From UBA4582 sp047630175 (GTDB taxonomy: Bacteria; Pseudomonadota; Gammaproteobacteria; Pseudomonadales; Azotimanducaceae): a DNA stretch of 64,000 nucleotides. Location: positions 62,001 through 126,000 of the forward strand of contig JBLHVI010000001.1 in the NCBI GenBank assembly GCA_047630175.1, written 5' to 3'. Below, one piece after another: positions 35,851-44,778 of this stretch. The notes beneath the pieces are model-generated. The model made no database searches. It saw nothing but the letters and a program-made list of their open reading frames with translations, and was not told where the DNA came from. The position numbers and the translations under genes were made by a program. Position 1 is the stretch's first letter; the number at the start of each line of letters is the position of its first letter.

Positions 35851-36435
35851 CTATCCGGCTTTTTGCGCTTTTGCGTCAAGCGCGCGACCAATAATATCGG
35901 CAAACTCTGGGCCCTTACCGACACGGATTTCTTCAATAGAAAGGCCCTGCATTTCATGCGGAAAAACGAGCCATTTGTCGGTGGCATGGACATAGAAATC
36001 TGGCGTGATATCCGTCATGTTACGACTCGGTTTATACCAGGGACACGCCACTTTTACGGAGGCCGGCATATTGCGTCGGCATTTGAGTTTGAGTTTGTCG
36101 ATGATGGCGCGAATCGATCGGCCAGAATCAAAAACGTCATCAATGATCAGTAATTCTTGGTCAGCTTCGACGTTCTCAACCACGTAGTCGAGTCCATGTA
36201 CCTGAATTTCCTTGGTTTGCTTGTCGATACCATAGTAGGACGAAGTGCGGATCGCAATATGGTCAGTTTCAATACCCAAGTAGTCCAGGTATTCCTGAAC
36301 TGCGATACCCGTTGGAGTGCCTCCGCGCCAAACGCCTATGATGAAGTGCGGCCGGTAGCCTCGCATATAGATTTGCTCGGCGAGTCGCATTGAGTCAAGT
36401 AGTAGTTCGTTGGAGGTAATAAATTGTTTTTCCAT
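35851..36435 (-). CDS. Purine phosphoribosyltransferase (hypoxanthine/guanine type)
   Basis: A type I phosphoribosyltransferase of 194 residues. The PRPP-binding signature is LLIIDDVFDSGRSIRA, and FIIGVWRGGTPTGIAVQEYL is the first loop. It would convert hypoxanthine, guanine or xanthine plus PRPP to the nucleotide, salvaging bases rather than degrading them. It is divergent from ppnN, which cleaves nucleotides to bases, so salvage and breakdown start from the same 230-base region. Confidence 0.85.
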   Translation of the reverse strand: MEKQFITSNELLLDSMRLAEQIYMRGYRPHFIIGVWRGGTPTGIAVQEYLDYLGIETDHIAIRTSSYYGIDKQTKEIQVHGLDYVVENVEADQELLIIDDVFDSGRSIRAIIDKLKLKCRRNMPASVKVACPWYKPSRNMTDITPDFYVHATDKWLVFPHEMQGLSIEEIRVGKGPEFADIIGRALDAKAQKAG

Positions 36436-36665
36436 AACTGTCTGTCTATGTCATCTGCGCGTTCAATAGGTGGGCCTGTGCCATTCGCGTGCCGTTCATA
36501 AGCCGGACGGGCGGGCGCGATTATAGGTTTAATAGGCAGCTAATTCAATCTGGCCCGCAGATGCAACTAGGGTCGGTGGCGGATATACTTGATCACCTTG
36601 GCCTTACAGCACGGGCTGCCCTGAGTGAACCAAAGCAATACAACTAAAGCGTTGATAACCCATCT

Positions 36666-38051
36666 ATGAATAGGCAGAGCAAACGTAATTTAAGACCCAT
36701 AAAAAGCCTGAACTTATTGTCTTATCGTGAGATTGAAGGGCTGATGTCATCTGAAAGCTCTGTGCGGAACTTGTTTCGTGAGTGCGCCTTGGCGGTACTC
36801 AATACGGGCGATGCTGAGGATGATGTTAACAAGCTACTGTCGTCTCATGAAGACTTCAGTATTGAGGTTGAGCGCGAGTCTCGCGGCCCGAAAATCAACG
36901 TCTACAACGCGCCGGCATCTGCATTTGTCGACGGTCGCATGATTCGCGGGGTACAAGATCACTTGTTTTCTGTGTTGCGAGATATTGTCTACGTGAACCA
37001 CACTTTGTCCATCGACGGAATTTACGACCTAAATAGTCGTCGTGGAGTAACCGACGTGGTGTTCGACATACTGCGCAATGCGACGATTGTCCGGTCTGAC
37101 CTTAAAGCTGACCTAGTGGTTTGCTGGGGTGGCCACTCTATTAGTCGCCCGGAATACGACTTTACCAAGGACGTGGGCTACCAGTTAGGCCTGCGCGGCC
37201 TGAATATCGCGACGGGCTGTGGGCCTGGCGCTATGAAAGGCCCCATGAAAGGCGCCGCGATTGGTCACTCCAAGCAACAAATCGAGAAGCGCCGCTATGT
37301 AGGTATTACCGAGCCTGGCATCATCGCAGCCGAGGCTCCCAATCCGATTGTCAATGAGTTGGTGATCCTGCCAGATATTGAAAAACGATTGGAAGCGTTC
37401 GTCAGAGTTGCGCACAGCATTGTGGTTTTCCCCGGCGGAGCCGGCACTGCCGAAGAAGTGTTGTACTTGCTGAGCATCTTGTTGCACGAACGCAATCAGC
37501 ATATTCCTTTCTCGTTCATTATGGTGGCGCGAAAAGAAAATGAGGACTACTTCGCTGCGCTGGACAGTTTTATTCGCGCGACCCTCGGTGAAGCGGCAAC
37601 TCGCTTTTATAAAATTGTGATCGGTGACGCAGCAGAGGCGGGCCGTATGGTGCGCACAGACATTGATAAAATTCGTAAGTATCGGCGGAAAAATGATGAG
37701 TCATACGGCTTCAACTGGGAGCTTTATATAGAATCAGACCTGCAGAATCCCTTCGCGCCAACCCACGCCAATATGGCAGCGTTGAAGTTGCACAAAGATT
37801 TACCGCCCCATGAGTTGGCAGGCCAAATTAGAAAAGCTTTCTCCGGCATCGTTGCCGGTAATGTCAAAGCGACGGGGCTGGCAGCGGTGCGCGCTCATGG
37901 GCCGTTCAAGCTTCAGGGTGACCCAGAGATTATGCAACAACTTGAAACGCTGCTCGGACAATTCATTGCCCAGAAGCGTATGAAAATTGATGTCGAAAAC
38001 TACGAGCCCTGCTGGGTGCTTGCAAACCAGACCCGTGAGACAAAAGGATGA
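36666..38051 (+). CDS. ppnN: Pyrimidine/purine nucleotide 5'-monophosphate nucleosidase
   Basis: PpnN (YgdH) hydrolyses nucleoside 5'-monophosphates to the base and ribose 5-phosphate. The 461-residue length equals the full three-domain E. coli protein, and the LOG-family loop VVFPGGAGTAEEVLYLLS lies in the central Rossmann domain, with TGCGPGAMKGPMKGA before it. In E. coli the enzyme is activated by (p)ppGpp. Its stop overlaps the ATG of the next gene (ATGA), coupling it to a secreted NUP-family protein. A 52-codon frame (36489-36647) lies just upstream without recognisable function. Confidence 0.93.
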   Translation: MNRQSKRNLRPIKSLNLLSYREIEGLMSSESSVRNLFRECALAVLNTGDAEDDVNKLLSSHEDFSIEVERESRGPKINVYNAPASAFVDGRMIRGVQDHLFSVLRDIVYVNHTLSIDGIYDLNSRRGVTDVVFDILRNATIVRSDLKADLVVCWGGHSISRPEYDFTKDVGYQLGLRGLNIATGCGPGAMKGPMKGAAIGHSKQQIEKRRYVGITEPGIIAAEAPNPIVNELVILPDIEKRLEAFVRVAHSIVVFPGGAGTAEEVLYLLSILLHERNQHIPFSFIMVARKENEDYFAALDSFIRATLGEAATRFYKIVIGDAAEAGRMVRTDIDKIRKYRRKNDESYGFNWELYIESDLQNPFAPTHANMAALKLHKDLPPHELAGQIRKAFSGIVAGNVKATGLAAVRAHGPFKLQGDPEIMQQLETLLGQFIAQKRMKIDVENYEPCWVLANQTRETKG

Positions 38052-39199
38052 TAAGAGCGTTAAGAGTAACTGCTGCCGCACTCGCGATATTAGGGTTCAA
38101 CCTGCTTGGTTTGGCTAGCGCCCAACGGGGTGAAGCGTCAGCTGGCGAGCAGTCAATTGAAGCGTCTACTTTCGTCGTGACCCCAGCCAGTGCCACGTTT
38201 GCGAAGGCGGGGCTCGCTGCTGTGCCGATCAAGGTCGTTGTGGTGACCATGTATGAGAATGGCGAGCATAGCGGCGACCGGGCTGGGGAATTACAGTTCT
38301 GGGTCGAGCGCCTCGAAGGTTTGCAACCGCAGGCTTTTCCGCTTGGTCAGCATGATCTGTATTTGAATGACGACGGTGTGCTGGTGATTTGCACTGGGGG
38401 TGGTGTTCCAAACGCTACCGCCTCAATTATGGCGCTAGGACTTGATCAGCGATTCGATCTCAGTAACGCCTATTGGTTGATCGCAGGCATCGCCGGGGGA
38501 GATCCTGAGGACGTGTCTATCGGTTCGGGCGTGTGGGCGCGGCATGTTGTCGATGGTGACTTGGCCTATGAGATCGACGCTCGAGAGATGCCTGCCGAAT
38601 GGCCTTATGGCTTTATGCCTCTGGGTGGCTATGAGCCAGCAAAGCCGGGTGATGATGTGTCTACAGGATGGACAGTAGACACAGTGACGTTCGCCATGAA
38701 CGAGCCGTTAGTCGATTGGGCTTACACGCTGACAAAAGATATTGTGCTACCCAGCTTTGCTGCCACCAATGAATTCGCGAAGATGTTTGTCGATCATCCT
38801 AATGCGAGCAAGCCCGCGTCTATTACTCGCGGCGAACATTTGTCTGCTAGTACCTACTGGCATGGCGCAAAACTTAACCAGTGGGCCAACGACTGGGTGC
38901 AGGTATACACCAACGCGGGGCGTAACTTTATGACCAGCGGTATGGAAGACTCCGGTACGTTGACGGCGCTGCATCGTCTGGGGCGGATTGACAAGGTTGA
39001 TCCACAACGTGTGCTGGTGTTGCGGACGGTGAGTAATTTCACGGTGCCGCCGGCTGGAAAAACTGTGATGTGGAGTGCGACGGCCGATTATCCCGATGAT
39101 GGTGTTCCTGCCCTTGAGTCTGCCTATCGTATTGGCAGCGTGGTGGTGAAGGAGTTAGTAGCTAACTGGGGGCGTTATCAACGGGTGTTGCCACGTTAG
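38048..39199 (+). CDS. NUP-family purine nucleoside protein, copy 1, secreted
   Basis: A 383-residue member of the family named 'purine nucleoside permease' (NUP). It has a signal peptide (ending near LASAQ) but no further membrane spans, so a channel or carrier role is unlikely. Residues ~58-66 (VKVVVVTMY), CTGGGVPNATASIMALG, LIAGIAGGDPEDVSIGSGVW and SGMEDSGTLTALHRL...VLVLRTVSNF follow the order of nucleoside phosphorylase motifs. A periplasmic nucleoside-cleaving enzyme is inferred. It is coupled to ppnN and overlaps the tail of the convergent TetR gene by four bases. Confidence 0.8.
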   Translation: MIRALRVTAAALAILGFNLLGLASAQRGEASAGEQSIEASTFVVTPASATFAKAGLAAVPIKVVVVTMYENGEHSGDRAGELQFWVERLEGLQPQAFPLGQHDLYLNDDGVLVICTGGGVPNATASIMALGLDQRFDLSNAYWLIAGIAGGDPEDVSIGSGVWARHVVDGDLAYEIDAREMPAEWPYGFMPLGGYEPAKPGDDVSTGWTVDTVTFAMNEPLVDWAYTLTKDIVLPSFAATNEFAKMFVDHPNASKPASITRGEHLSASTYWHGAKLNQWANDWVQVYTNAGRNFMTSGMEDSGTLTALHRLGRIDKVDPQRVLVLRTVSNFTVPPAGKTVMWSATADYPDDGVPALESAYRIGSVVVKELVANWGRYQRVLPR

Positions 39200-39909
39200 C
39201 TGGGGTTGGCTATTGCCCGTGCAGGAATTTGGGCGTAATCGCTGGGCGTTGGTGGCGCTAATCCGCAACCGCGTAGAATAAAAGTACTGAGGAAATCGCT
39301 GGTTTGTTGGATGAATTTTTTTGAGTAGGTGTGTTGATTGCTAACCAGTAAAACCTGGGCCTGAAAGTCTGCGTAATGTTGCGTCACTGACCAAATTAGA
39401 AAAATTAACTGCATGGGCTCCACTGCAGCCATTTTGCCCTCTTCGACCCACTGCGCGATGGTGCCCGCACGAGCTAGCACATAGGGCCTTATCTCCTGTT
39501 TTATGTGGTTAGCAAGTTGTGGCGCACCTTGAATAATTTCATTGGCAAACAGTCGTGATGCTGATGGCTCATTAAACGAGAATTGAATTTTCTCACGCAC
39601 AAACTCATCAAGCAGTATTGCTGGGTCATCGTCACGATTGAAGTCGCTGAAAAAATTGTTCCAGCGTCCGGCAATGTCATCGAGCACTGCTAGGTAAAGG
39701 CTGGACTTATTGGTGAAGTAATAGTGCACATTGGCTTTGGGTAGTTCGGCGCGGTCGGCAATGGATTGCATGCGCGTGCCTTGGTAGCCATGCAGAGCAA
39801 ACTCCTCCTGTGCGGCAGCTAGAACGCGCTGCCGAACCAGTTCAACCTTTTGCGCCCGGGGCCCGGTTGCATGCGCTTTTTTGGTGCTTTTAGCAGAGGG
39901 TTTTTTCAA
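39196..39909 (-). CDS. TetR-family regulator, RutR-like
   Basis: A 237-residue TetR repressor with a lysine-rich N-terminal tail, the HTH in MQSIADRAELPKANVHYYFTNKSSLY (residues ~44-69) and a C-terminal ligand domain of the RutR kind (NEIIQGAPQL, LIFLIWSVTQHYADFQAQV). RutR binds uracil and related bases and controls pyrimidine and purine catabolism. It is divergent from the xdh-ura-gua-puu operon, and a RutR-like operator lies between them, so control of that operon is likely. Confidence 0.85.
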   Translation of the reverse strand: MKKPSAKSTKKAHATGPRAQKVELVRQRVLAAAQEEFALHGYQGTRMQSIADRAELPKANVHYYFTNKSSLYLAVLDDIAGRWNNFFSDFNRDDDPAILLDEFVREKIQFSFNEPSASRLFANEIIQGAPQLANHIKQEIRPYVLARAGTIAQWVEEGKMAAVEPMQLIFLIWSVTQHYADFQAQVLLVSNQHTYSKKFIQQTSDFLSTFILRGCGLAPPTPSDYAQIPARAIANPS

Positions 39910-39958
39910 TGAATTCTTGGTGCTAGGTTAGCGAATATGGAGTACTCTAGCATCAAAC

Positions 39959-39974
39959 CTATCCAAATGGTCAA
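39959..39974. promoter_or_regulatory. RutR-like operator between the TetR gene and xdhA
   Basis: Read on the minus strand the site is TTGACCATTTGGATAG. One half (TTGACCA) equals the published RutR consensus TTGACCAnnTGGTCAA exactly, and the other matches four of seven positions with the same 2-base spacer. It lies 50 bases upstream of the TetR start and 114 upstream of xdhA, immediately before the 8-bp repeat. Confidence 0.5.
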
Positions 39975-39996
39975 GTTTAGTCAGCACTGCTGAATA

Positions 39997-40081
39997 GACA
40001 AGAAGACAAGAAGACAAGAAGACAAGAAGACAAGAAGACAAGAAGACAAGAAGACAAGAAGACAAGAAGACAAGAAGACAA
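39997..40081. repeat. 8-bp tandem repeat directly upstream of xdhA
   Basis: GACAAGAA is repeated ten times without error (39997-40076), followed by GACAA; the array ends six bases before the xdhA ATG. The repeat is purine-rich, and its AGAAG core is the only ribosome-site-like sequence before xdhA. A change of one unit would shift promoter and operator relative to the start by 8 bp. Confidence 0.95.
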
Positions 40082-40087
40082 AAGATT

Positions 40088-41557
40088 ATGAAAATATGGA
40101 TTAACCAGCAGGTCTTCGATCTGGACGGCCCAGCAGATGAAACTGTGCTGCGATTTTTGCGCCGCCAGGGTCTGCGCGGTACCAAAGAAGGTTGTGCCTC
40201 CGGCGACTGCGGTGCCTGCACCGTCATGCTTGTCGGCCTAGCGTCTGCCGCCAACAGCTTGCCGGGTGATGACGCCTACACGACATTCAACGCGTGTATT
40301 GCGCCGATAGGTCAGTACGCTGGCCGTCAGTTAGTCACGGTTGAAGGGCTGGCGAGGGGCGATCAATTACATCCCGCCCAGCAAGCTATGGTTGACTGTC
40401 ACGGGTCGCAGTGTGGTTATTGCACGCCGGGATTTGTAATGTCGCTTGCCGCTATGGTGGAAAATCGGGCTGCCCAGGAAAGCACGGCAAGTCTGCTTGA
40501 TAACCGGGAAGCAAATACTGACCAATTGCGCGCGGCGGTAGAGCAGGGAATATCGGGTAATCTTTGTCGCTGCACCGGCTACCGGCCTATCGTTGATGCT
40601 GGAATACGCGCATTAGCGGTCGAGCACCAGAGCTGGCTTGAAATCGCATCCATTGACGCGCCCCCGATGTTATCGACGGCTCCGGGTGTGTTGCTGCCCG
40701 AGACGGTCAATGAGTTGGCACAGTTACGTCAGCAATACCCAGACGCACAGCTCATCGCCGGCGGCACAGACATAATGCTGACGGTCACTCAGCAGTATCA
40801 GGCCATGCCAAGCATAATCAGCCTCAAAGGTGTCGCTGAGCTGCAAGCCATCGACGTCAACGAGACCGTCGTTTTCATCGGCGCGGCAGCAACCTATCGG
40901 CAAATTGAACAGCGCCTGGGCCATCGATCAAGACAACTGGTTCGCCTGTTGCATCGGTTGGGCTCAGCGCAAATTCGCTATCAAGGTACGCTGGGGGGCA
41001 ACTTCGGTACCGGTTCGCCTATCGCCGATATGCCACCGGCGTTTATGGTGCTGGACGCACAGTTGGTGTTGGGCGGGACAGAGACTGGTGGCGCGCCGAT
41101 ACGGCGAGTGCCCGTTGAGGCATTCTATCGAGGTTATCGAGAAACCGATCTGGGGGCTAATGAATATATTCTGGGGGTTGAGTGCGCACCATCAGCCTTT
41201 GATGATTTTCATCGTTTTTATAAAAATTCTAAACGCATTGAAGACGATATTTCTTCAGTTATGGGTGCCTTCCGGTTCTGCGGCAGCCCACAGCAGTTGA
41301 GTCTGGCCCGGATCGCCTTTGGCGGCATGGCTGCAACGCCGCTGCGGATGCCTGAGCTTGAAGCTATGTTAGTGGGCGGTCCGCTCGACAAGGCGCTCAT
41401 TAGCAAGGTTGCGGCAGTACTGGCAAAGCAATTACAGCCACTGACGGATGTGCGTGCGACAGCGGCTTACCGTCTCATGATGGCCCAGCAGATGCTGGTA
41501 CGTGCGTTAAGCGAGTATCAGGGTGAGCACTTTATCGATATCACGGAGGCAGTGTAA
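40088..41557 (+). CDS. xdhA: Xanthine dehydrogenase small subunit (FeS/FAD)
   Basis: XdhA carries the two [2Fe-2S] clusters and FAD of xanthine dehydrogenase. The ferredoxin-like cluster is GCASGDCGACTVML with NACIAPIG, and the second is CGYCTPGFV with GNLCRCTGYRP. The FAD domain starts near LIAGGTDIMLTV and continues with GGNFGTGSPIADMPP. Length 489 is normal for two-subunit enzymes. It opens an operon running through puuD; its stop is directly followed by the xdhB start. Confidence 0.97.
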   Translation: MKIWINQQVFDLDGPADETVLRFLRRQGLRGTKEGCASGDCGACTVMLVGLASAANSLPGDDAYTTFNACIAPIGQYAGRQLVTVEGLARGDQLHPAQQAMVDCHGSQCGYCTPGFVMSLAAMVENRAAQESTASLLDNREANTDQLRAAVEQGISGNLCRCTGYRPIVDAGIRALAVEHQSWLEIASIDAPPMLSTAPGVLLPETVNELAQLRQQYPDAQLIAGGTDIMLTVTQQYQAMPSIISLKGVAELQAIDVNETVVFIGAAATYRQIEQRLGHRSRQLVRLLHRLGSAQIRYQGTLGGNFGTGSPIADMPPAFMVLDAQLVLGGTETGGAPIRRVPVEAFYRGYRETDLGANEYILGVECAPSAFDDFHRFYKNSKRIEDDISSVMGAFRFCGSPQQLSLARIAFGGMAATPLRMPELEAMLVGGPLDKALISKVAAVLAKQLQPLTDVRATAAYRLMMAQQMLVRALSEYQGEHFIDITEAV

Positions 41558-43897
41558 TTGCGTAAGCTCGGTGATATATCGAACCCGTCAGACAAGACTG
41601 TAACAAGCCAGCCTATGGGTTCGGCTAAGGTTCACGAATCTGCCGTGAAGCATGTGTTGGGTACTGCCATCTATGTAGATGATATCCCTGAGCCTGCGAA
41701 CATGCTGCACGTCGCAACGGGTCTGTCGATTCACGCCAGCGCGCGCATTCAGGTCATGGATCTATCCGCTGTGAGATCTGCTGCGGGCGTCATTGACGTT
41801 GTTTGCTATGCCGACATTCCCGGTGACGCAGATGTTAGCCCGGTTTATACCGGTGATTTGCTGCTGGTGAACGACGAGGTAAGTTATGTAGGTCAGCCAT
41901 TGTTTGCCGTGGCCGCCACCAGCTTTGACACCGCTCAGCGCGCTGCTAGGTTGGCTCATGTTGAATACCTAGTGACGCCGCCTTTACTCACAACTCAAGC
42001 AGCAATGGCTGCTAACGACTTTGTACTGCCAACTCGTACATTTGTGCTGGGCGATGCTCTGCCGGCTATCAAGGCAGCGACTCATCAGCTACGTGGCGAG
42101 CAATACGTGCGCGGCCAAGAGCACTTCTACCTTGAGGGTCAGGTCGCCTATGCCATGCCCTTGGAAGATGGTGGTGTGCACGTGCATTCATCCTCGCAGC
42201 ACCCCAGTGAAGTACAAAAGCTGGTGGCCTCGGTGCTAGGCGTAAGTCTCAACAAAGTCGACGCAGAAGTGCGGCGTATGGGCGGTGGCTTTGGTGGTAA
42301 AGAGTCACAGGCAGCGAATCTTGCCTGTTTAGCGGCACTGTTTGCTGTACGCACGCAGCGGCCGGTGCGCTATCGAATGCCGCGGCATGACGACATGGTG
42401 CAGACGGGCAAACGCCATGATTTCTGGAATCGGTATCACTGTGGGTTCGACCAGGCTGGCCGTCTGGAAGGCGTAGAGATGGATTTGGCAGGCTTGTGTG
42501 GTTATAGCGCCGACCTGTCCGAAGGTATTGTTGATCGCGCTATGTTTCATGCCGACAATGCCTACTTTTTGAGTAATGCGCGCATTACGGGCTATCGTTG
42601 CCGCACCAATACCGTGTCCAACACTGCCTTTCGCGGGTTTGGTGGTCCTCAGGGGATGATGGTCGTTGAGGCCATGATGGACGATATCGCCCGTCAACTT
42701 GGCAAGGACCCGCTGGATGTGCGTAAAGCCAATCTTTATCAGGTCGGTCGCGACCAGACACCCTACGGACAGACCGTCGAACAACCCATTCTCGACGAGA
42801 TCATTGAGGCTTTAGAATCTTCGTCGGACTATCGCGCACGGCGGCAAGCCGTCAAAGATTTCAATGCTGAGTCTAACCAGTTTGCGCGAGGACTGGCGCT
42901 GACGCCGGTAAAATTCGGGATCTCTTTCACCGCCAATCACCTTAATCAGGGCGGCGCATTACTGCATATCTACACAGATGGCAGCGTGCAGATCAACCAA
43001 GGTGGCACCGAGATGGGCCAAGGTCTGTATACCAAGGTTGCTCAAATTGTCGCTCAGACGTTAGGTGTCAACTACGAACGAGTCACCGTGACGGCTACTC
43101 GCACGGACAAAGTGCCTAACACCTCGCCCACAGCAGCCTCATCGGGCACCGATATCAACGGCATGGCAGCGAAAGCCGCCGCGCAAGAATTGCTGAATCG
43201 TCTGTGCAATTTTCTGGCGGAGCATTTTCAAGTAGCGCGGCATCAGGTCTCAATTGCTAATGATCAGGTCAGCGTTGGTGACGCGTACCACGGTTTCGCT
43301 GAGATGGTGCAACTCGCCTATATGAATCGCGTTCAGTTATCAGCGACGGGGTTTTACAAAACGCCGGATATTCATTTCGACAAGACTACCGGTAAAGGCG
43401 AGCCATTTTACTATTACGCTTGCGGTGCCGCCGTGTCTGAAGTGATCGTGGATAAATTTACGGGTGAGTATCGAGTTATGCGGGTAGATATTCTGCACGA
43501 CGTCGGCGACTCGATTAATCCGGCACTGGATGTCGGTCAGATTGAGGGCGGATTCGTGCAAGGCATGGGTTGGCTAACGACTGAGGAATTGTTGTGGAAT
43601 GACGCGGGCCGCCTGATTGCCAACAGTCCAGCGAATTACAAAATTCCTACAGCCTATGACGTGCCCACAGACTTCAACGTGGCCTTGTTTAATCGCGCGA
43701 ATCATAAGCCGACGATTCACCGCTCTAAAGCAGTGGGCGAGCCGCCATTAATGTTGGCAATATCGGTTTGGTGTGCATTGCGTGATGCTTGTGCGAGTGT
43801 CGCCGACTATGCGTTTGCACCTGAGCTCAATGCCCCGGCGACCTTTGAGCAAGTCTACTGGGCAATGCAAGCCGCTCGCGAGGGTCGCCCATCATGA
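41558..43897 (+). CDS. xdhB: Xanthine dehydrogenase molybdopterin subunit
   Basis: XdhB holds the molybdenum cofactor and oxidises hypoxanthine and xanthine to urate. RRMGGGFGGKESQ, AFRGFGGPQGMMVVE (substrate arginine) and the catalytic glutamate in AVGEPPLMLA are all present; 779 residues is standard. The start is TTG immediately after the xdhA TAA, so translation probably depends on termination of xdhA. Its last four bases overlap xdhC (ATGA). Confidence 0.97.
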   Translation: MRKLGDISNPSDKTVTSQPMGSAKVHESAVKHVLGTAIYVDDIPEPANMLHVATGLSIHASARIQVMDLSAVRSAAGVIDVVCYADIPGDADVSPVYTGDLLLVNDEVSYVGQPLFAVAATSFDTAQRAARLAHVEYLVTPPLLTTQAAMAANDFVLPTRTFVLGDALPAIKAATHQLRGEQYVRGQEHFYLEGQVAYAMPLEDGGVHVHSSSQHPSEVQKLVASVLGVSLNKVDAEVRRMGGGFGGKESQAANLACLAALFAVRTQRPVRYRMPRHDDMVQTGKRHDFWNRYHCGFDQAGRLEGVEMDLAGLCGYSADLSEGIVDRAMFHADNAYFLSNARITGYRCRTNTVSNTAFRGFGGPQGMMVVEAMMDDIARQLGKDPLDVRKANLYQVGRDQTPYGQTVEQPILDEIIEALESSSDYRARRQAVKDFNAESNQFARGLALTPVKFGISFTANHLNQGGALLHIYTDGSVQINQGGTEMGQGLYTKVAQIVAQTLGVNYERVTVTATRTDKVPNTSPTAASSGTDINGMAAKAAAQELLNRLCNFLAEHFQVARHQVSIANDQVSVGDAYHGFAEMVQLAYMNRVQLSATGFYKTPDIHFDKTTGKGEPFYYYACGAAVSEVIVDKFTGEYRVMRVDILHDVGDSINPALDVGQIEGGFVQGMGWLTTEELLWNDAGRLIANSPANYKIPTAYDVPTDFNVALFNRANHKPTIHRSKAVGEPPLMLAISVWCALRDACASVADYAFAPELNAPATFEQVYWAMQAAREGRPS

Positions 43898-44778
43898 CCT
43901 CGCCGGCAGGCGCGCAGCGCTGGCAGCAGGCGGTAAATACGTGCCATGAGCAGGGCCAACCGTTTGTGCTGGTCACAATTATTGGTGTCAGTGGTTCAAC
44001 GCCCAGAGAGTCGAGCAGTAAGATGGTTGTCACCGGGGATGTCAGCATCGATACCATCGGCGGCGGTCAGTTGGAATTTTTGGCAACCCAGCGAGCTCGA
44101 GAATTTTTGTCGGCGGGTGTGATGATGCAGAAGCTCGAACATTATCCCTTGTCTAGCAAGGTGGGCCAGTGTTGTGGTGGTGCAGTAAATATTTTGTATG
44201 AAGTTTTTCCGGTGGCGGCGCAACATGTTGTCATTTTTGGCGCGGGCCATGTAGCCCGCGCTGTGGTCTTGATTCTTGCTGAGTGTGACGCCCGCGTGAC
44301 GTGGGTTGACTCTCGACCGGGGCAGTTTCCCGAAAGCGTGCCTGCTAATGTTAGCACCCAGCTGCTTGAGCAGCCTGAGACGGCAGTTGACGATTTGAGT
44401 GAATTCGCCTCGCAAGCAAGCAGCGCAAACACTCGAGTATTGATCTTGACCCATGATCATGCCTTAGACTACAGACTACTCCACAAGCTGCTGGATCAAA
44501 CCGATATCAATCATATTGGCCTGATCGGTTCCGCAACCAAAGCCCGCCGTTTTCAGCAGCGACTCGTGCACGATGGCTTTGATGCCAGTGCGCGTGCACG
44601 TTGTATATGCCCCGTTGGAGATCTTGACGTCAAGGGCAAACTTCCTATGGAAGTGGCGGTATCAATTTGTGCGCAGTTACTGGCCAGGCCTATGTGTGAG
44701 GGTGAGCCTGAGTCGCGCCCGCCCAAGCGCGGCGTCAGTTGGCGCGAGATCAAATCTGCACTGAACAATTCCACTTGA
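43894..44778 (+). CDS. xdhC: Xanthine dehydrogenase accessory protein XdhC
   Basis: XdhC binds the molybdenum cofactor, helps its sulfuration and inserts it into XdhB. The N-terminal segment VTIIGVSGSTPRESSSKMVV and CCGGAVNILYEV, then a Rossmann-like VVIFGAGHVARAVV, are diagnostic. The C-terminal half has HIGLIGSATKARRFQQRL. Length 294 is typical. It overlaps xdhB by four bases and uraD by about four. Confidence 0.95.
   Translation: MTSPAGAQRWQQAVNTCHEQGQPFVLVTIIGVSGSTPRESSSKMVVTGDVSIDTIGGGQLEFLATQRAREFLSAGVMMQKLEHYPLSSKVGQCCGGAVNILYEVFPVAAQHVVIFGAGHVARAVVLILAECDARVTWVDSRPGQFPESVPANVSTQLLEQPETAVDDLSEFASQASSANTRVLILTHDHALDYRLLHKLLDQTDINHIGLIGSATKARRFQQRLVHDGFDASARARCICPVGDLDVKGKLPMEVAVSICAQLLARPMCEGEPESRPPKRGVSWREIKSALNNST

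Noticed and set aside
36489..36647. 52-codon frame just upstream of ppnN (GTG start)
   Set aside because: The C-terminal half looks protein-like, but there is no ribosome site or known family; it may be a leader peptide or chance.
39997..40081. CRISPR array
   Set aside because: The repeats are only 8 bp and contiguous, without spacers, and no cas gene is in the window.
39928..40254. Minus-strand frame reading the 8-bp repeat as a Leu/Ser/Phe-rich membrane-like peptide
   Set aside because: It is a by-product of repeat periodicity and the antisense of xdhA; the apparent membrane helix is an artefact of repeated TTCTTGTC.
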